From the NCBI GenBank assembly GCA_902543185.1, contig CACBXB010000007.1, positions 1 through 64,000 of the forward strand: DNA of 64,000 bases. Direction: 5' to 3'. Position numbers and translations under genes: made by a program. The notes beneath the pieces were generated by a model. That model saw only the letters and a program-made list of their open reading frames with translations, was not told the origin of the DNA and did no database searches. The stretch comes from Paracoccaceae bacterium. Its GTDB lineage: Bacteria; Pseudomonadota; Alphaproteobacteria; Rhodobacterales; Rhodobacteraceae. This document shows, in pieces, positions 55,280 to 63,959 of the stretch (its first letter is position 1; each line of letters starts with the position of its first letter).

Positions 55280-56053
55280 TTAAATTGCGCCTAATTCTTG
55301 TTCCAAGTCAGCCATCTCAGCGCCGCCAGCCATTAGCCGACGTATATCTTCGCCTGCGAGCTCTTTCTTAGTGCCGGCACCTATCACTTTACCAAGCGCT
55401 AAGAAGGTGTATCGATCAGCAATAAGCTTGGAGTGAATTTCGTTATGGGTAATAAAGATAATGGCAATATCACCGCGTGCGCGAACCCTTTTAATGGTTT
55501 TAAGAACTTCCATCTGTTGTTTTTGACCTAAAGCGGAGGTTGGCTCGTCTAATATCAAAACTTTGGCTCCGAAATAGATAGCGCGAGCAATAGCAAGAGT
55601 TTGTCTTTGACCCCCTGACATTGTTCCAACCGCCTGACTTGGGTCTGTGAAATCAATACCAATCTTTTTCATCTCCTCATGGGCTATTTTATCCATCTCA
55701 TCCATACGAAGAATACCAAATGTTGAAGTCAGTTCACGCCCCATGAAAAAATTTCGGGTGACACTCATTAATTGATTGATAGCTAAATCCTGATATACGG
55801 TCCCAATACCGGCCGCAGCAGCGTCTCGTGGATTTCGGAAAAAGACTTTTTTACCATCCACATAAATCGAGCCGCTGGTTGGCTGGTGAACTCCTGACAA
55901 AATCTTAATCAGAGTTGATTTTCCAGCACCATTGTCACCCAGAAGAGCATGCACCTCACCGGGGGCAATATCCAAATCAACGTCATCAAGGGCCGTGAAT
56001 GGGCCAAATTTTTTGACCACATTCTCTACGCGCATGTAGCTTTTTGCTGCCAT
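55280..56053 (-). CDS. sugar ABC transporter ATP-binding protein (single-domain, FrcA-like)
   Basis: A 257-residue ATPase of the carbohydrate-uptake type 2 family, but with one nucleotide-binding domain rather than the two fused domains of RbsA or XylG. Walker A LLGDNGAGKSTLIKILSG, signature MSGGQRQTLAIARAI, and Walker B KVLILDEPTSALG. It lies 2 bases after the permease gene, forming the end of a binding protein-permease-ATPase operon. Single-domain members serve fructose- or polyol-type transporters in alphaproteobacteria. Confidence 0.9.
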   Translation of the reverse strand: MAAKSYMRVENVVKKFGPFTALDDVDLDIAPGEVHALLGDNGAGKSTLIKILSGVHQPTSGSIYVDGKKVFFRNPRDAAAAGIGTVYQDLAINQLMSVTRNFFMGRELTSTFGILRMDEMDKIAHEEMKKIGIDFTDPSQAVGTMSGGQRQTLAIARAIYFGAKVLILDEPTSALGQKQQMEVLKTIKRVRARGDIAIIFITHNEIHSKLIADRYTFLALGKVIGAGTKKELAGEDIRRLMAGGAEMADLEQELGAI

Positions 56054-56055
56054 GT

Positions 56056-57249
56056 CTATATTCCCCCTGTGATACGTTTCCGAATTCGTTCATTAGCGAA
56101 AACGGCTGCAAGAAGTACCGTCCCAACGAACACTCTGAACCATGCACCATCAATCCAAGGAATAAAAAACACAGCATTGGCAACGAGTCCAAATGTAATC
56201 GCACCAAAAACCACACCAACAATGGTTCCAAAGCCTCCGGTCATTAGGATCCCGCCCACTACTGCTATCGCGATAGCTTCTAGCTCTTTAAACATGCCTT
56301 TGGCAGCATCCGAAGAGTTTGTGTCGAAGACCTGGCATGATGCAAAAATAGTTGCGCAAAATGCAGAAAACATAAAAAGTCCAACCTTTACTCGGTTTAC
56401 TGGCACACCGTTGGCGCGGGCACTTTCTTTGTTGTCACCTGTAGCATAAATCCAGCTTCCCAACTGGGTTCTTGCTAAAACATACCAGGCGGCTCCGGCG
56501 ATGATTATGAACCATAACAGTCGAGCGTCGAAGCCAGTGACCCACTGCTCCATTTTTCTATTTATGTTTAAAAAGCTTAAATAATTTATTAAGTCTATTT
56601 TTTCAGACTTGGTCATGTCGCTAGTGAATTCAATGCCAGCGGCAATTTTATTTCCGACCCAATACCATGCGTCAAAGAACCACCCAAAAACTTCTCCGCC
56701 CATCTGCTCAGCAAACCAGCTTTCTTTTTTAAAGTCGGGTAATCCAGATACGTTTGTATTTTGGTTGATAAGTCTAAAGCAGACCTCCGTCAGTCCTCGC
56801 AAGAAAAACCAAAATGCCAAAGTAACTATAAAGCTTGATAAGCCGGATTTCACCACAATGGTTCCGATTAACCATCCAAATGCCAATGTCATTACAAGAG
56901 TAATTAAAAAAGCTAAGAATGGTGTGGCTTCACCCAATCCAAAGGGAAGACCCCATTTCAACATTATTGCGATCGACATGCCAGCAAAGGCTATCATTGG
57001 CCCAATGGATAAGTCGAATTCGCCAGCTATCATGAGCAACGCAGCTCCAGTTGCTATTATCCCAAGTTGTGCAATGATTGCTACGTTGTTTTTTAAACCT
57101 AGTGCATTAAATGCCTTGCCACCGGACGCCATGGCAAGTGCCACAATGATAATCATCATTACGATGAAAGCTCCAATTTCAGGTCTTCGCACTGTTCGTT
57201 GAAACCAATTTTCTTGCTGAAGTCTGTCAGATTCACTTCGATCTGTCAT
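56056..57249 (-). CDS. sugar ABC transporter permease (FrcC-like)
   Basis: A 397-residue inner-membrane permease with about ten helices and an unusually long central loop (about 155-240) that carries ESWFAEQMGGEVFGWFF. The family stretches AGEFDLSIGPMIAFAGM and TGDNKESARANGVPVNRVKV (the EAA-like cytoplasmic loop) and ILMTGGFGTIVGVVFGAI are clear. It probably imports a monosaccharide or polyol with the binding protein encoded upstream. A GC-rich hairpin precedes it in the 87-base gap. Confidence 0.88.
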   Translation of the reverse strand: MTDRSESDRLQQENWFQRTVRRPEIGAFIVMMIIIVALAMASGGKAFNALGLKNNVAIIAQLGIIATGAALLMIAGEFDLSIGPMIAFAGMSIAIMLKWGLPFGLGEATPFLAFLITLVMTLAFGWLIGTIVVKSGLSSFIVTLAFWFFLRGLTEVCFRLINQNTNVSGLPDFKKESWFAEQMGGEVFGWFFDAWYWVGNKIAAGIEFTSDMTKSEKIDLINYLSFLNINRKMEQWVTGFDARLLWFIIIAGAAWYVLARTQLGSWIYATGDNKESARANGVPVNRVKVGLFMFSAFCATIFASCQVFDTNSSDAAKGMFKELEAIAIAVVGGILMTGGFGTIVGVVFGAITFGLVANAVFFIPWIDGAWFRVFVGTVLLAAVFANERIRKRITGGI

Positions 57250-57289
57250 ATCTATCTCGCTGTAAGATTATGAAATATTAATTAAGGAA

Positions 57290-57310
57290 CAGGCGGGGAG
57301 ACCCCGCCTG
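57290..57310. terminator. GC-rich hairpin between binding-protein and permease genes
   Basis: CAGGCGGGG (57290-57298) and CCCCGCCTG (57302-57310) make a perfect 9-bp stem with a 3-base loop. There is no T run, so it more likely stabilises the binding-protein mRNA or causes partial termination. Confidence 0.7.
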
Positions 57311-57336
57311 CAAATTTTACATTATGCAATTAAAGC

Positions 57337-58248
57337 TTATCGGTTTACACCTGCCTGAGAAGCAACATTATCAATGTTAGAGGCATCTACGAAACCAGGA
57401 CCTGATGGTATGTTCGCTCCAGGCAACATTCCGGCGTTTGTGTTATACAGATGCAACACAATAATTGGCATGTAGCCTTGCAAACGCTGTTGCTGATCGA
57501 TTGTGAAAGCTGCGTCACCAGATCTAAGCATTGCAGTTACAGCATCTGACATGTCGAAGCATGCTAAATGTACATCTGCGCCAACATCTTTAATCGCTTT
57601 GTTAGCTGCATCACAAACATGTGGGCCAGCCGCAAGGATACCATCAATTGATGGGTCTGCCGATAATGCGGCAGCTGTTCTGGTTTCAATTTGCTGTACA
57701 TCGTTAGATACGTCGATCATGTTGAGTTTTCCGCCCAGACCTGAGAAATAACCTTCGCATCTGTCTGAAAGAGCTGTGTTCCATGCTTCTTGGTTTAAGC
57801 AAAGACCATTTGTCACGCCTTCAGCTTTGGCACGCTCGCCGGCTTTTTGTCCCGCTAAAAGCTCTGGCTGACCAACGTGCATTAAAGCGCCAACTTCCGC
57901 AGAAGATTCCAGGCCTGAATTCATTGTGATCACCGGAATACCAGCGTCTGCTGCAGCGCGAATTGCGCCACCCAATGCATCTGGATCAGGTAATGAAACA
58001 ACGATCCCGTCTGGGTTAGATGCGGCGGCTGCTTCGATAAGCTTAGCCATTCCTGACATGTCACCAGATGGATCGAAGTTATATTCAAAGTCAGCCCCAA
58101 TAGCTGCTGCTGCGTCGCGGCCGCCTTTTTCAACAACAGGCCAGAACGGGTCTGTACCTTGTGTGTGAGTGATCATGACATAGCGTTCAGCAAATGCCAT
58201 TGTTGACATTGTTGCGAGTGCTGCAACTGTAGCCAATAGTTTCTTCAT
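57337..58248 (-). CDS. sugar ABC transporter substrate-binding protein (Peripla_BP_4)
   Basis: A 303-residue periplasmic protein with a Sec signal ending AFA (cleavage about residue 20). The mature start RYVMITHTQGTDPFWPVVEK and the hinge motifs GIVVSLPDPDALGGAIRAAA and IPVITMNSG are typical of ribose/fructose/inositol-binding proteins. It is the first gene of the operon with permease and ATPase downstream. The neighbouring Gfo/Idh/MocA, amidohydrolase and SnoaL genes suggest a polyol or deoxy-sugar ligand. Confidence 0.9.
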   Translation of the reverse strand: MKKLLATVAALATMSTMAFAERYVMITHTQGTDPFWPVVEKGGRDAAAAIGADFEYNFDPSGDMSGMAKLIEAAAASNPDGIVVSLPDPDALGGAIRAAADAGIPVITMNSGLESSAEVGALMHVGQPELLAGQKAGERAKAEGVTNGLCLNQEAWNTALSDRCEGYFSGLGGKLNMIDVSNDVQQIETRTAAALSADPSIDGILAAGPHVCDAANKAIKDVGADVHLACFDMSDAVTAMLRSGDAAFTIDQQQRLQGYMPIIVLHLYNTNAGMLPGANIPSGPGFVDASNIDNVASQAGVNR

Positions 58249-58290
58249 ATTTTCCTCCCAAAGAGTTTAAGCCAAATAGGCCAGGTTTGC

Positions 58291-58352
58291 GCGGATTATT
58301 CCGCAATTAAGACTATGGTAGTGAGTTGTGAGCAAACTGGTTAATCCCAGTT
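58291..58352. promoter_or_regulatory. candidate operator repeats upstream of the binding-protein gene
   Basis: Two inverted repeats lie in the 206-base gap upstream: GCGGA-TTAT-TCCGC (58291-58304) and AACTGG-TTAATC-CCAGTT (58335-58352). Either could bind a LacI- or GntR-type repressor. No regulator gene is in the window. Confidence 0.35.
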
Positions 58353-58454
58353 AAGCGATGTTCACCCCCACAGCTATCTCGGACAATAAATTTCCGTTTT
58401 GTTAGCAGTGTAAGTATAAAAATAAAAGCTAAAACTTTTCCATACTTTTTTTAT

Positions 58455-59453
58455 TTATAGCAGCTCCTTTAATTGAATTGATTTTCCAGTATTTTGTGAT
58501 TGGGTTGCCGCTTCAGCCATAGCAAGAGCAGCAACACCATCCTTTAAAGTCACAGGTACTGGTTTATGATTATGAATAGATTTTAAAAACGCATCCCACT
58601 CGGCTTTAAATGCACCGATATATCGTTCTAGGAAAAAGTATTTAGGTTTAGCGCTTATTACGCCATCGTTATTTGATTTAACCACGCTATTTTCTAAAAT
58701 ATTTTCAGCTTGCAACAAACCCTCAGAGCCCAATATTTCAATTCTCTGATCATACCCATATGCGGCTCTTCTCGAATTCTTTATCACAGCAATTTTACCA
58801 TCAGCGTAAACCATTGTAACCACTGCTGTGTCGACATCGCCTGCTACGCCTATCGCTGGGTCAACCAACGAATGGCCAACGGCCGAAATGGAAATTGGCA
58901 GCTCACCCATTATAAAATTAGAAAGATCAAAATCGTGTATCATCATATCCCGATATAACCCGCCAGATGTTTTGACATATGAAATTGGAGGGGGTGCAGG
59001 ATCAAATGATGTTATAGTTAACAATTCGCGGTTTCCTATCTCACCATTATCTAAGGATTTTTTTAGTTGGGCAAAGTTTGGGTCAAAACGCCTATTAAAA
59101 CCAACCATGATAGGATTTTTTGCAGCACTTACTTTATCCAAACATTCTTTGGCTCTTATCAAATTGAGATCAACTGGTTTTTCGCAAAGAATAGCTTTAC
59201 CCGCAGCTGCTGCCTTTTCAATGAAATCTGAATGGGTATCGGTAGACGTAGCGATCAAAATTGCATCAATATTTGTATCTGAAATAATTTCGTCTGCTGA
59301 TTCTACGATAGCACCATATTGTGCCGCAAGCTTATTGGCGGTTTCATCATTAATATCTGAAACTGCAGTCAGAGTGCTTTCACGGTGTGAAGCAATGCTT
59401 TCAGCGTGTAGACTTCCTATCCTACCGGTTCCAAGCAGGCCAACCCTGATCAT
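58455..59453 (-). CDS. Gfo/Idh/MocA oxidoreductase (inositol 2-dehydrogenase-like)
   Basis: A 332-residue NAD-dependent dehydrogenase from ATG 59453, preceded by GAGGGAA; the frame extends to TTG 59471. N-terminal Rossmann loop IRVGLLGTGRIGSLHAESIA, ILCEKPVDLNL (catalytic Lys region), and SGGLYRDMMIHDFDLSNFIM (His/Asp catalytic region) match inositol 2-dehydrogenases. It probably oxidises a polyol or sugar imported by the adjacent ABC system. The last gene towards the transporter in a run of amidohydrolase and SnoaL genes. Confidence 0.86.
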   Translation of the reverse strand: MIRVGLLGTGRIGSLHAESIASHRESTLTAVSDINDETANKLAAQYGAIVESADEIISDTNIDAILIATSTDTHSDFIEKAAAAGKAILCEKPVDLNLIRAKECLDKVSAAKNPIMVGFNRRFDPNFAQLKKSLDNGEIGNRELLTITSFDPAPPPISYVKTSGGLYRDMMIHDFDLSNFIMGELPISISAVGHSLVDPAIGVAGDVDTAVVTMVYADGKIAVIKNSRRAAYGYDQRIEILGSEGLLQAENILENSVVKSNNDGVISAKPKYFFLERYIGAFKAEWDAFLKSIHNHKPVPVTLKDGVAALAMAEAATQSQNTGKSIQLKELL

Positions 59454-59554
59454 ACTGTGCGATTCCCTCAAAATGTTAACGCTAACATAATGATTCTTAT
59501 TTGAGGTTCAAGGCAAAAATTATGCGGCTTTAAAGTCCAAAAAGTGTGATGACT

Positions 59555-60436
59555 TTAACCGTATGATAGATTTGGAAAATAAGTACGTTGAGCTGTCTTG
59601 AAAAATACATCCTCTAAACATTTCTCTTCGACAATATTGGTTAATCTTTCAAACAATTCTTTGAAAGAACTTGATAAACTATCTACTGGAAAATTAGATC
59701 CAAACATTACGCGCTCTGGACCAAATTGCTTCATTACAGTTGTAACAATTGGGCTCACAGTTGATTGTGTCCAGTTGTGATCAAACATTCCAAGTCCAGA
59801 TAATTTACAACTGACATTTGATAGGTTCGATAAATGATAAAGATCGCTGGTCCAAGATTTAATTCCTTCTTCAGTTCTGTTGTAAGGAGAGCCAGCGTGG
59901 CACAAAATAACTTGTAGGTTTGGAAACTGTGAGACAACAGCAGCACATGCCTCTGATAATTCAGGTATAATTTGCAAATCGAATGAAAGGCCTCTGTCAG
60001 AAATAGACTGGAGGCCTTGCATAAAGTTATCAGACGTTAAAAGCTCATTCGTTTTGCTATTTGCATCCTCTGCAGGCGACCTGCCAATTATTTGCCTTAT
60101 GCCCACAACAGAGGAAAGTTTCTGGAGTTCATCTAATTGGATTTCTCTTTGGTCTGATGATAGATCGCAAAAAGCGACTTGCACCATGGGCCAAGATTGA
60201 TTTTCATTTATTATTTTATTGACCCAATTCGCTTCTTGTAACCCGTCCACCGCTCCAACTTGAATATGAACTGAGGCTTTAAAGCCAAAAGCGGCAGTCA
60301 GTTTTATGTGTTCATCAATCAGATAGTCGCGCTGTATCGGAGTTGGGTCGCCAAAAAAGCGCTTCTTCCCTTTTTCCATAAGCCAAGGATAATCCACTGC
60401 GTTTAAATCCCATAAGTGGTGATGCGCATCGATCAT
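59555..60436 (-). CDS. amidohydrolase-2 family protein (sugar lactonase-like)
   Basis: A 293-residue TIM-barrel hydrolase. The metal motif MIDAHHHLWDLNAVDYPWL opens the protein, LCHAGSPYNRTEEG is the catalytic His strand, and VMFGSNFPVD carries the late Asp. This arrangement is typical of L-fucono- or rhamnono-lactonases. It overlaps the SnoaL-like gene by 4 bases and would open a lactone formed by the neighbouring dehydrogenase. Confidence 0.82.
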   Translation of the reverse strand: MIDAHHHLWDLNAVDYPWLMEKGKKRFFGDPTPIQRDYLIDEHIKLTAAFGFKASVHIQVGAVDGLQEANWVNKIINENQSWPMVQVAFCDLSSDQREIQLDELQKLSSVVGIRQIIGRSPAEDANSKTNELLTSDNFMQGLQSISDRGLSFDLQIIPELSEACAAVVSQFPNLQVILCHAGSPYNRTEEGIKSWTSDLYHLSNLSNVSCKLSGLGMFDHNWTQSTVSPIVTTVMKQFGPERVMFGSNFPVDSLSSSFKELFERLTNIVEEKCLEDVFFKTAQRTYFPNLSYG

Positions 60437-61446
60437 TTTAATTTCTCATTGTTGGTTATTTGAGCCAAAACATCATATCCTTGTTGTTTCCAAAAATGCA
60501 GAAGATCAATAAAGACCCAGTTCTCTGCCAGTTTATTTTTTGACCTGCGATAAATATCAATAATGCGGAATTCGCCAATTTTATCCGTTGCGGGAAATCC
60601 CATAAAGTTATTTGAAAGCTTAGCAGTAAAGTTTGGCCAACCAAAAAATCCTCCAAATTGTCCCTCGGCTAGGCGGCAGGTATGATTGGTCTTACTTCTT
60701 TCTGAAAATGCTGCGCGAAATGGTCCAGAGTGTTGTTCGGCATATCGTTCAATAGTGAAAGTCGCACCTATTCCAGATGGCCCCCACCAAATCATATCTT
60801 CGCACCATGTTTGCCTAAGTTCTTCCTCTAAGGGTAAGCCACTATTCCATTGGCCCAGATTATTAATCATTGAATTTATTAAACGCAGAGTTTTTTTTCC
60901 TTCTTTGGGATCCTGTGGCTCAAATAATAAACCGTCATGTGTAATAGGTCCCGGTTGCACAAGATGGGAAGCGGTAGCATTTGGGAAAGGTTTGTAACCT
61001 GCCTGGGTCATAAAATGGGGGATATCAAAGTACATTGCAGTCTCAGCAATTTTTCCATTTTCTATTCTGTTGAACTCGCAATATCGCAATAAAATTATTT
61101 TTCCGGTGGGTTGTATCTCAAGCCACGCATTATCGAAGAGCCCCATAAGATGGCCCATAGAAACGACCCAAGTGGATTTGAAATGATCGATTTCGTTTTT
61201 TCCAGATAGAAAAATATCAACACGTCTTTGTAATTTATTTACCGCATTACGAAATGGAGCCCAGAATAAATCTGCAATTTCGTTACTACCTCTGAGCTCA
61301 TTAAATGGATGATAGCCGCGCCAAATATAATCTTCGTCTGTATGTGCTGCAATGATATCTCCAATCTCAGAAATTTTGGCATCATCAAGCTTTTGGTAAA
61401 AATTCCAGATAAGCTCCTTTGCATTTTTCAGGTCATGTTGGTCCAT
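60433..61446 (-). CDS. tandem SnoaL-like (NTF2-fold) protein
   Basis: About 337 residues with two NTF2/SnoaL-type domains (about 8-150 and 190-320). The first has DEDYIWRGYHPFNELRGSNE and the second has WWGPSGIGATFTIERYAEQ. I favour ATG 61446 (GGAAAG about 10 bases upstream); ATGs at 61464 and 61467 are possible, while the frame further upstream runs through a palindromic operator and is unlikely to be translated. Such proteins are usually cyclases, isomerases or hydratases. The role is likely in the same sugar or polyol breakdown route. Confidence 0.7.
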   Translation of the reverse strand: MDQHDLKNAKELIWNFYQKLDDAKISEIGDIIAAHTDEDYIWRGYHPFNELRGSNEIADLFWAPFRNAVNKLQRRVDIFLSGKNEIDHFKSTWVVSMGHLMGLFDNAWLEIQPTGKIILLRYCEFNRIENGKIAETAMYFDIPHFMTQAGYKPFPNATASHLVQPGPITHDGLLFEPQDPKEGKKTLRLINSMINNLGQWNSGLPLEEELRQTWCEDMIWWGPSGIGATFTIERYAEQHSGPFRAAFSERSKTNHTCRLAEGQFGGFFGWPNFTAKLSNNFMGFPATDKIGEFRIIDIYRRSKNKLAENWVFIDLLHFWKQQGYDVLAQITNNEKLK

Positions 61447-61511
61447 GTGAAATTTTCTTTCCATCATCCTCAAAAAAATACTTGCCAAATAGATTAAACC
61501 GAGTCTACTAT

Positions 61512-61533
61512 TTTTTGCATGCGTATGCAAAAA
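61512..61533. promoter_or_regulatory. palindromic operator between divergent operons
   Basis: TTTTTGCAT and ATGCAAAAA arms are perfect 9-base matches around GCGT. It lies between the SnoaL-like gene (-) and the ABC ATPase gene (+), as expected for a LacI- or GntR-family site controlling both sides. No regulator gene is in the window. Confidence 0.6.
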
Positions 61534-61551
61534 TGAAGCCGTGGGGGTTTG

Positions 61552-62601
61552 ATGGCGGAAGTAAAGCTTAACAACGTATCGAAGCGTTGGGGTAGTTTTG
61601 TTGGCGTTGATAATTTCAATATTACGATTCCAGATAAAGAGTTCCTAGTTCTTCTAGGCCCTTCCGGGTGTGGGAAAACCACTACGATGAGAATGATTGC
61701 TGGCCTCGAGGAACCAACAGAAGGAAATGTAGTCATTGATGGTAATGTCGTGAATGACGTTGAACCTAAAGATCGTGATGTCGCGATGGTCTTTCAGAGT
61801 TACGCGCTTTACCCAAATATGAATGTCTACGAAAATATTCGTTTTCCTTTGAAAGTCAGGGGCACACCAAGCGAGACCCATGATGCTAAAGTAAAGCGTG
61901 CATCTTCTATGGTTGAACTTGATGATTTTCTACATCGAAAACCTTCAGAGCTCTCAGGTGGCCAAAGACAAAGAGTTGCACTGGCTAGAGCGATAGTACG
62001 CGAGCCTAATGTTTTTTTAATGGATGAGCCTTTATCCAATTTGGATGCTAAACTTAGAATATCGACCCGAGCGCAAATTAAAAATCTTTCGCACGAACTA
62101 GCTGTGACCACTATATATGTTACCCACGATCAAGTTGAAGCGATGACGCTTGCTGACAGAGTTGTTGTGATGAACCATGGTGTGGTCCAGCAAGTTGGAA
62201 CACCAACTGAGATCTATAATTCGCCATTAAATACCTTTGTTGCAGGTTTCATTGGTAGTCCAGCTATGAACCTACTTGAGGGTACGATATCTAATGGATG
62301 TTTTGAGGCTCAAAATACAAAAATTAGTGGGCTAAAAATCGAAGATGGTTTAGTAACGCTTGGTTTCAGGGCAGAAGATGCGCAAATTTCAAAACGCAAA
62401 TCAGAAATTGGGTCAACTGTTTATGCGATGGAATTGCTTGGCGACGCCACAATGGTAACCGTCAAAATCAAAGATAAATTGGTTAGTGTAAAAGCTGATA
62501 AAAATTTTCGCGCAGAAATTGGAGATGAAATAAGTTTTTCAGTTCCTGCGCAAATTTGCCACCTATTTGATGCAAATACAGGGGCAAGACTTTCGGGATG
62601 A
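61552..62601 (+). CDS. ABC transporter ATP-binding protein (UgpC/MalK type)
   Basis: A 349-residue ATPase from ATG 61552, preceded by GGGGG at a spacing of about 5 bases. The nucleotide-binding domain (1-235) has Walker A LLGPSGCGKTTTMRMIAGLE, signature LSGGQRQRVALARAI, Walker B VFLMDEPLSNLDAKLR, and the switch His in IYVTHDQVEAM. The C-terminal OB/TOBE regulatory domain is about 240-345. It belongs to the CUT1 sugar transporter class. A binding protein and the start of a permease follow on the same strand. Confidence 0.92.
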   Translation: MAEVKLNNVSKRWGSFVGVDNFNITIPDKEFLVLLGPSGCGKTTTMRMIAGLEEPTEGNVVIDGNVVNDVEPKDRDVAMVFQSYALYPNMNVYENIRFPLKVRGTPSETHDAKVKRASSMVELDDFLHRKPSELSGGQRQRVALARAIVREPNVFLMDEPLSNLDAKLRISTRAQIKNLSHELAVTTIYVTHDQVEAMTLADRVVVMNHGVVQQVGTPTEIYNSPLNTFVAGFIGSPAMNLLEGTISNGCFEAQNTKISGLKIEDGLVTLGFRAEDAQISKRKSEIGSTVYAMELLGDATMVTVKIKDKLVSVKADKNFRAEIGDEISFSVPAQICHLFDANTGARLSG

Positions 62602-62674
62602 CCCGGACAAAACCACTCGTGTGGATCACTCGATGTAACTTTAAAACATCACTCAAACTAGGGAGACCTTAAAT

Positions 62675-63904
62675 ATGAACTCAAAAATATTATCGATAGT
62701 AGGCGCACTTTCACTTACGGCATTCAGTGCTGCGCAGGCCTGTGAAATTAGTGCTCGCGTGAGCGTAGTGGGAAATGAGTTTCCAGCTATTCAAACAGTA
62801 GGGGCGGGCGCTGCAGCATGTACAGGTGCTGAGGTTTCAACTAACCTCACTGCTGATCACCAAAAAATTAATGTTCCTGGGATGCAAGGAAATCCAGCAG
62901 AATACACATCAGCAATTGTTGCGAATTCATCAATCGTTGCTTTGATGAATGAAGATGTCATTCGTCCACTAGACGATTTAGTGGCCAAACATGGTGCTGA
63001 TCTAAAGTCTAGTCAGCTAATCAAAGTGAATGGTAAAGTCATGGCAGTTGCATTTATGGCTAATGCTCAACACTTGATGTACCGTAAAGACGTTCTTGCA
63101 GACTTAGGTATCAGCGTTCCAAAAACTTATGAAGAAATGTTAGCTGCTGCTGAAAAAATTCGTGCATCGGGTAAAATGAGTAACCCCGTCGGTGGCGCTT
63201 ATAAAGCAGGTTGGAACTTAGCTCAGGAATTCAATAATATGTTCTTGGGATATGGTGGTTCACATTTTGAAGCTGGTTCAGCTAACCCTTCAGTGAATTC
63301 AGAAGCTGGGGTTAATGCACTTAACATGATGAAAGCTCTATCTGAGTACATGAATCCCGACTTTTTAACCCATGACTCTAACGTAACAAATGCAGAATAC
63401 AGAGCGGGAAATATAGCCTTGCTAAACATGTGGGGCTCGAGAGCTTCTTCTCAAACAACTGCTGAAGGTGTTACAGATGCTGTAAAAAATGGTCACGCAA
63501 TTGCAGGACCAATGACAGTTGGGGGTGGCTCAACTGCGGCCTCTACGCTGTGGTGGGACGGTTGGACTGTTGCTAAAAATATTTCAGACGCAGAAGCAGA
63601 GGCAACATTTATTGCAATGATGAATGGTATTAGTCCATCTATGATGAGTGATGAAAATATTCGAACACAAGCTGTTTGGTTGATCGATGGCTATAAGCCA
63701 ACTGACGCAGCCATTGGTGTTTTCGAAGCTGCTAAAATGGGAACAACACCATATCCAATGCTCCCCTACATGGGTTTAATGCATACTGCATTAGGAGCTG
63801 AATTACCTGACTTCATGCAAGGTAAGGAAAGTGCTGAGCAGGCTCTAGCTGATGTAGAGGCAGCTTATATAGCTGCAGCAAAAGAAAAAGGCTATTTGAA
63901 TTAG
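62675..63904 (+). CDS. ABC transporter substrate-binding protein (family 1)
   Basis: A 409-residue periplasmic protein. A Sec signal ending AAQA gives a mature start near residue 23 (CEISARVSVVGNEF). ADHQKINVPGMQGNPAEYTS, LMYRKDVLADLGISVPKTYE, and TLWWDGWTVAKNISDAEAEA are typical of extracellular solute-binding family 1. GGGAGA precedes the ATG. It is the sugar receptor of the CUT1 transporter; the ligand is unknown. Confidence 0.9.
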   Translation: MNSKILSIVGALSLTAFSAAQACEISARVSVVGNEFPAIQTVGAGAAACTGAEVSTNLTADHQKINVPGMQGNPAEYTSAIVANSSIVALMNEDVIRPLDDLVAKHGADLKSSQLIKVNGKVMAVAFMANAQHLMYRKDVLADLGISVPKTYEEMLAAAEKIRASGKMSNPVGGAYKAGWNLAQEFNNMFLGYGGSHFEAGSANPSVNSEAGVNALNMMKALSEYMNPDFLTHDSNVTNAEYRAGNIALLNMWGSRASSQTTAEGVTDAVKNGHAIAGPMTVGGGSTAASTLWWDGWTVAKNISDAEAEATFIAMMNGISPSMMSDENIRTQAVWLIDGYKPTDAAIGVFEAAKMGTTPYPMLPYMGLMHTALGAELPDFMQGKESAEQALADVEAAYIAAAKEKGYLN

Positions 63905-63916
63905 TTAAAATTATTT

Positions 63917-63942
63917 GGGGCGCGTTTCCGCGCCCCGCTTTT
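63917..63942 (+). terminator. hairpin with T run after the binding-protein gene
   Basis: GGGGCGCG and CGCGCCCC form an 8-bp GC-rich stem with a TTTC loop, followed by GCTTTT. It sits between the binding protein and the next permease gene, where partial termination usually raises the binding-protein level. Confidence 0.78.
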
Positions 63943-63959
63943 AAATAGAGCCTACTTAA

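Noticed and set aside
56609-57202. A 197-residue + strand ORF opposite the sugar permease
   Set aside because: Antisense to a conserved permease with no ribosome-binding site and no recognisable motif.
58828-59490. A 220-residue + strand ORF opposite the Gfo/Idh/MocA gene
   Set aside because: The dehydrogenase on the other strand has all its motifs, so this is a shadow frame.
61447-61530. Upstream extension of the SnoaL-like gene
   Set aside because: It would be translated through the palindromic operator and adds a sequence unlike the family.
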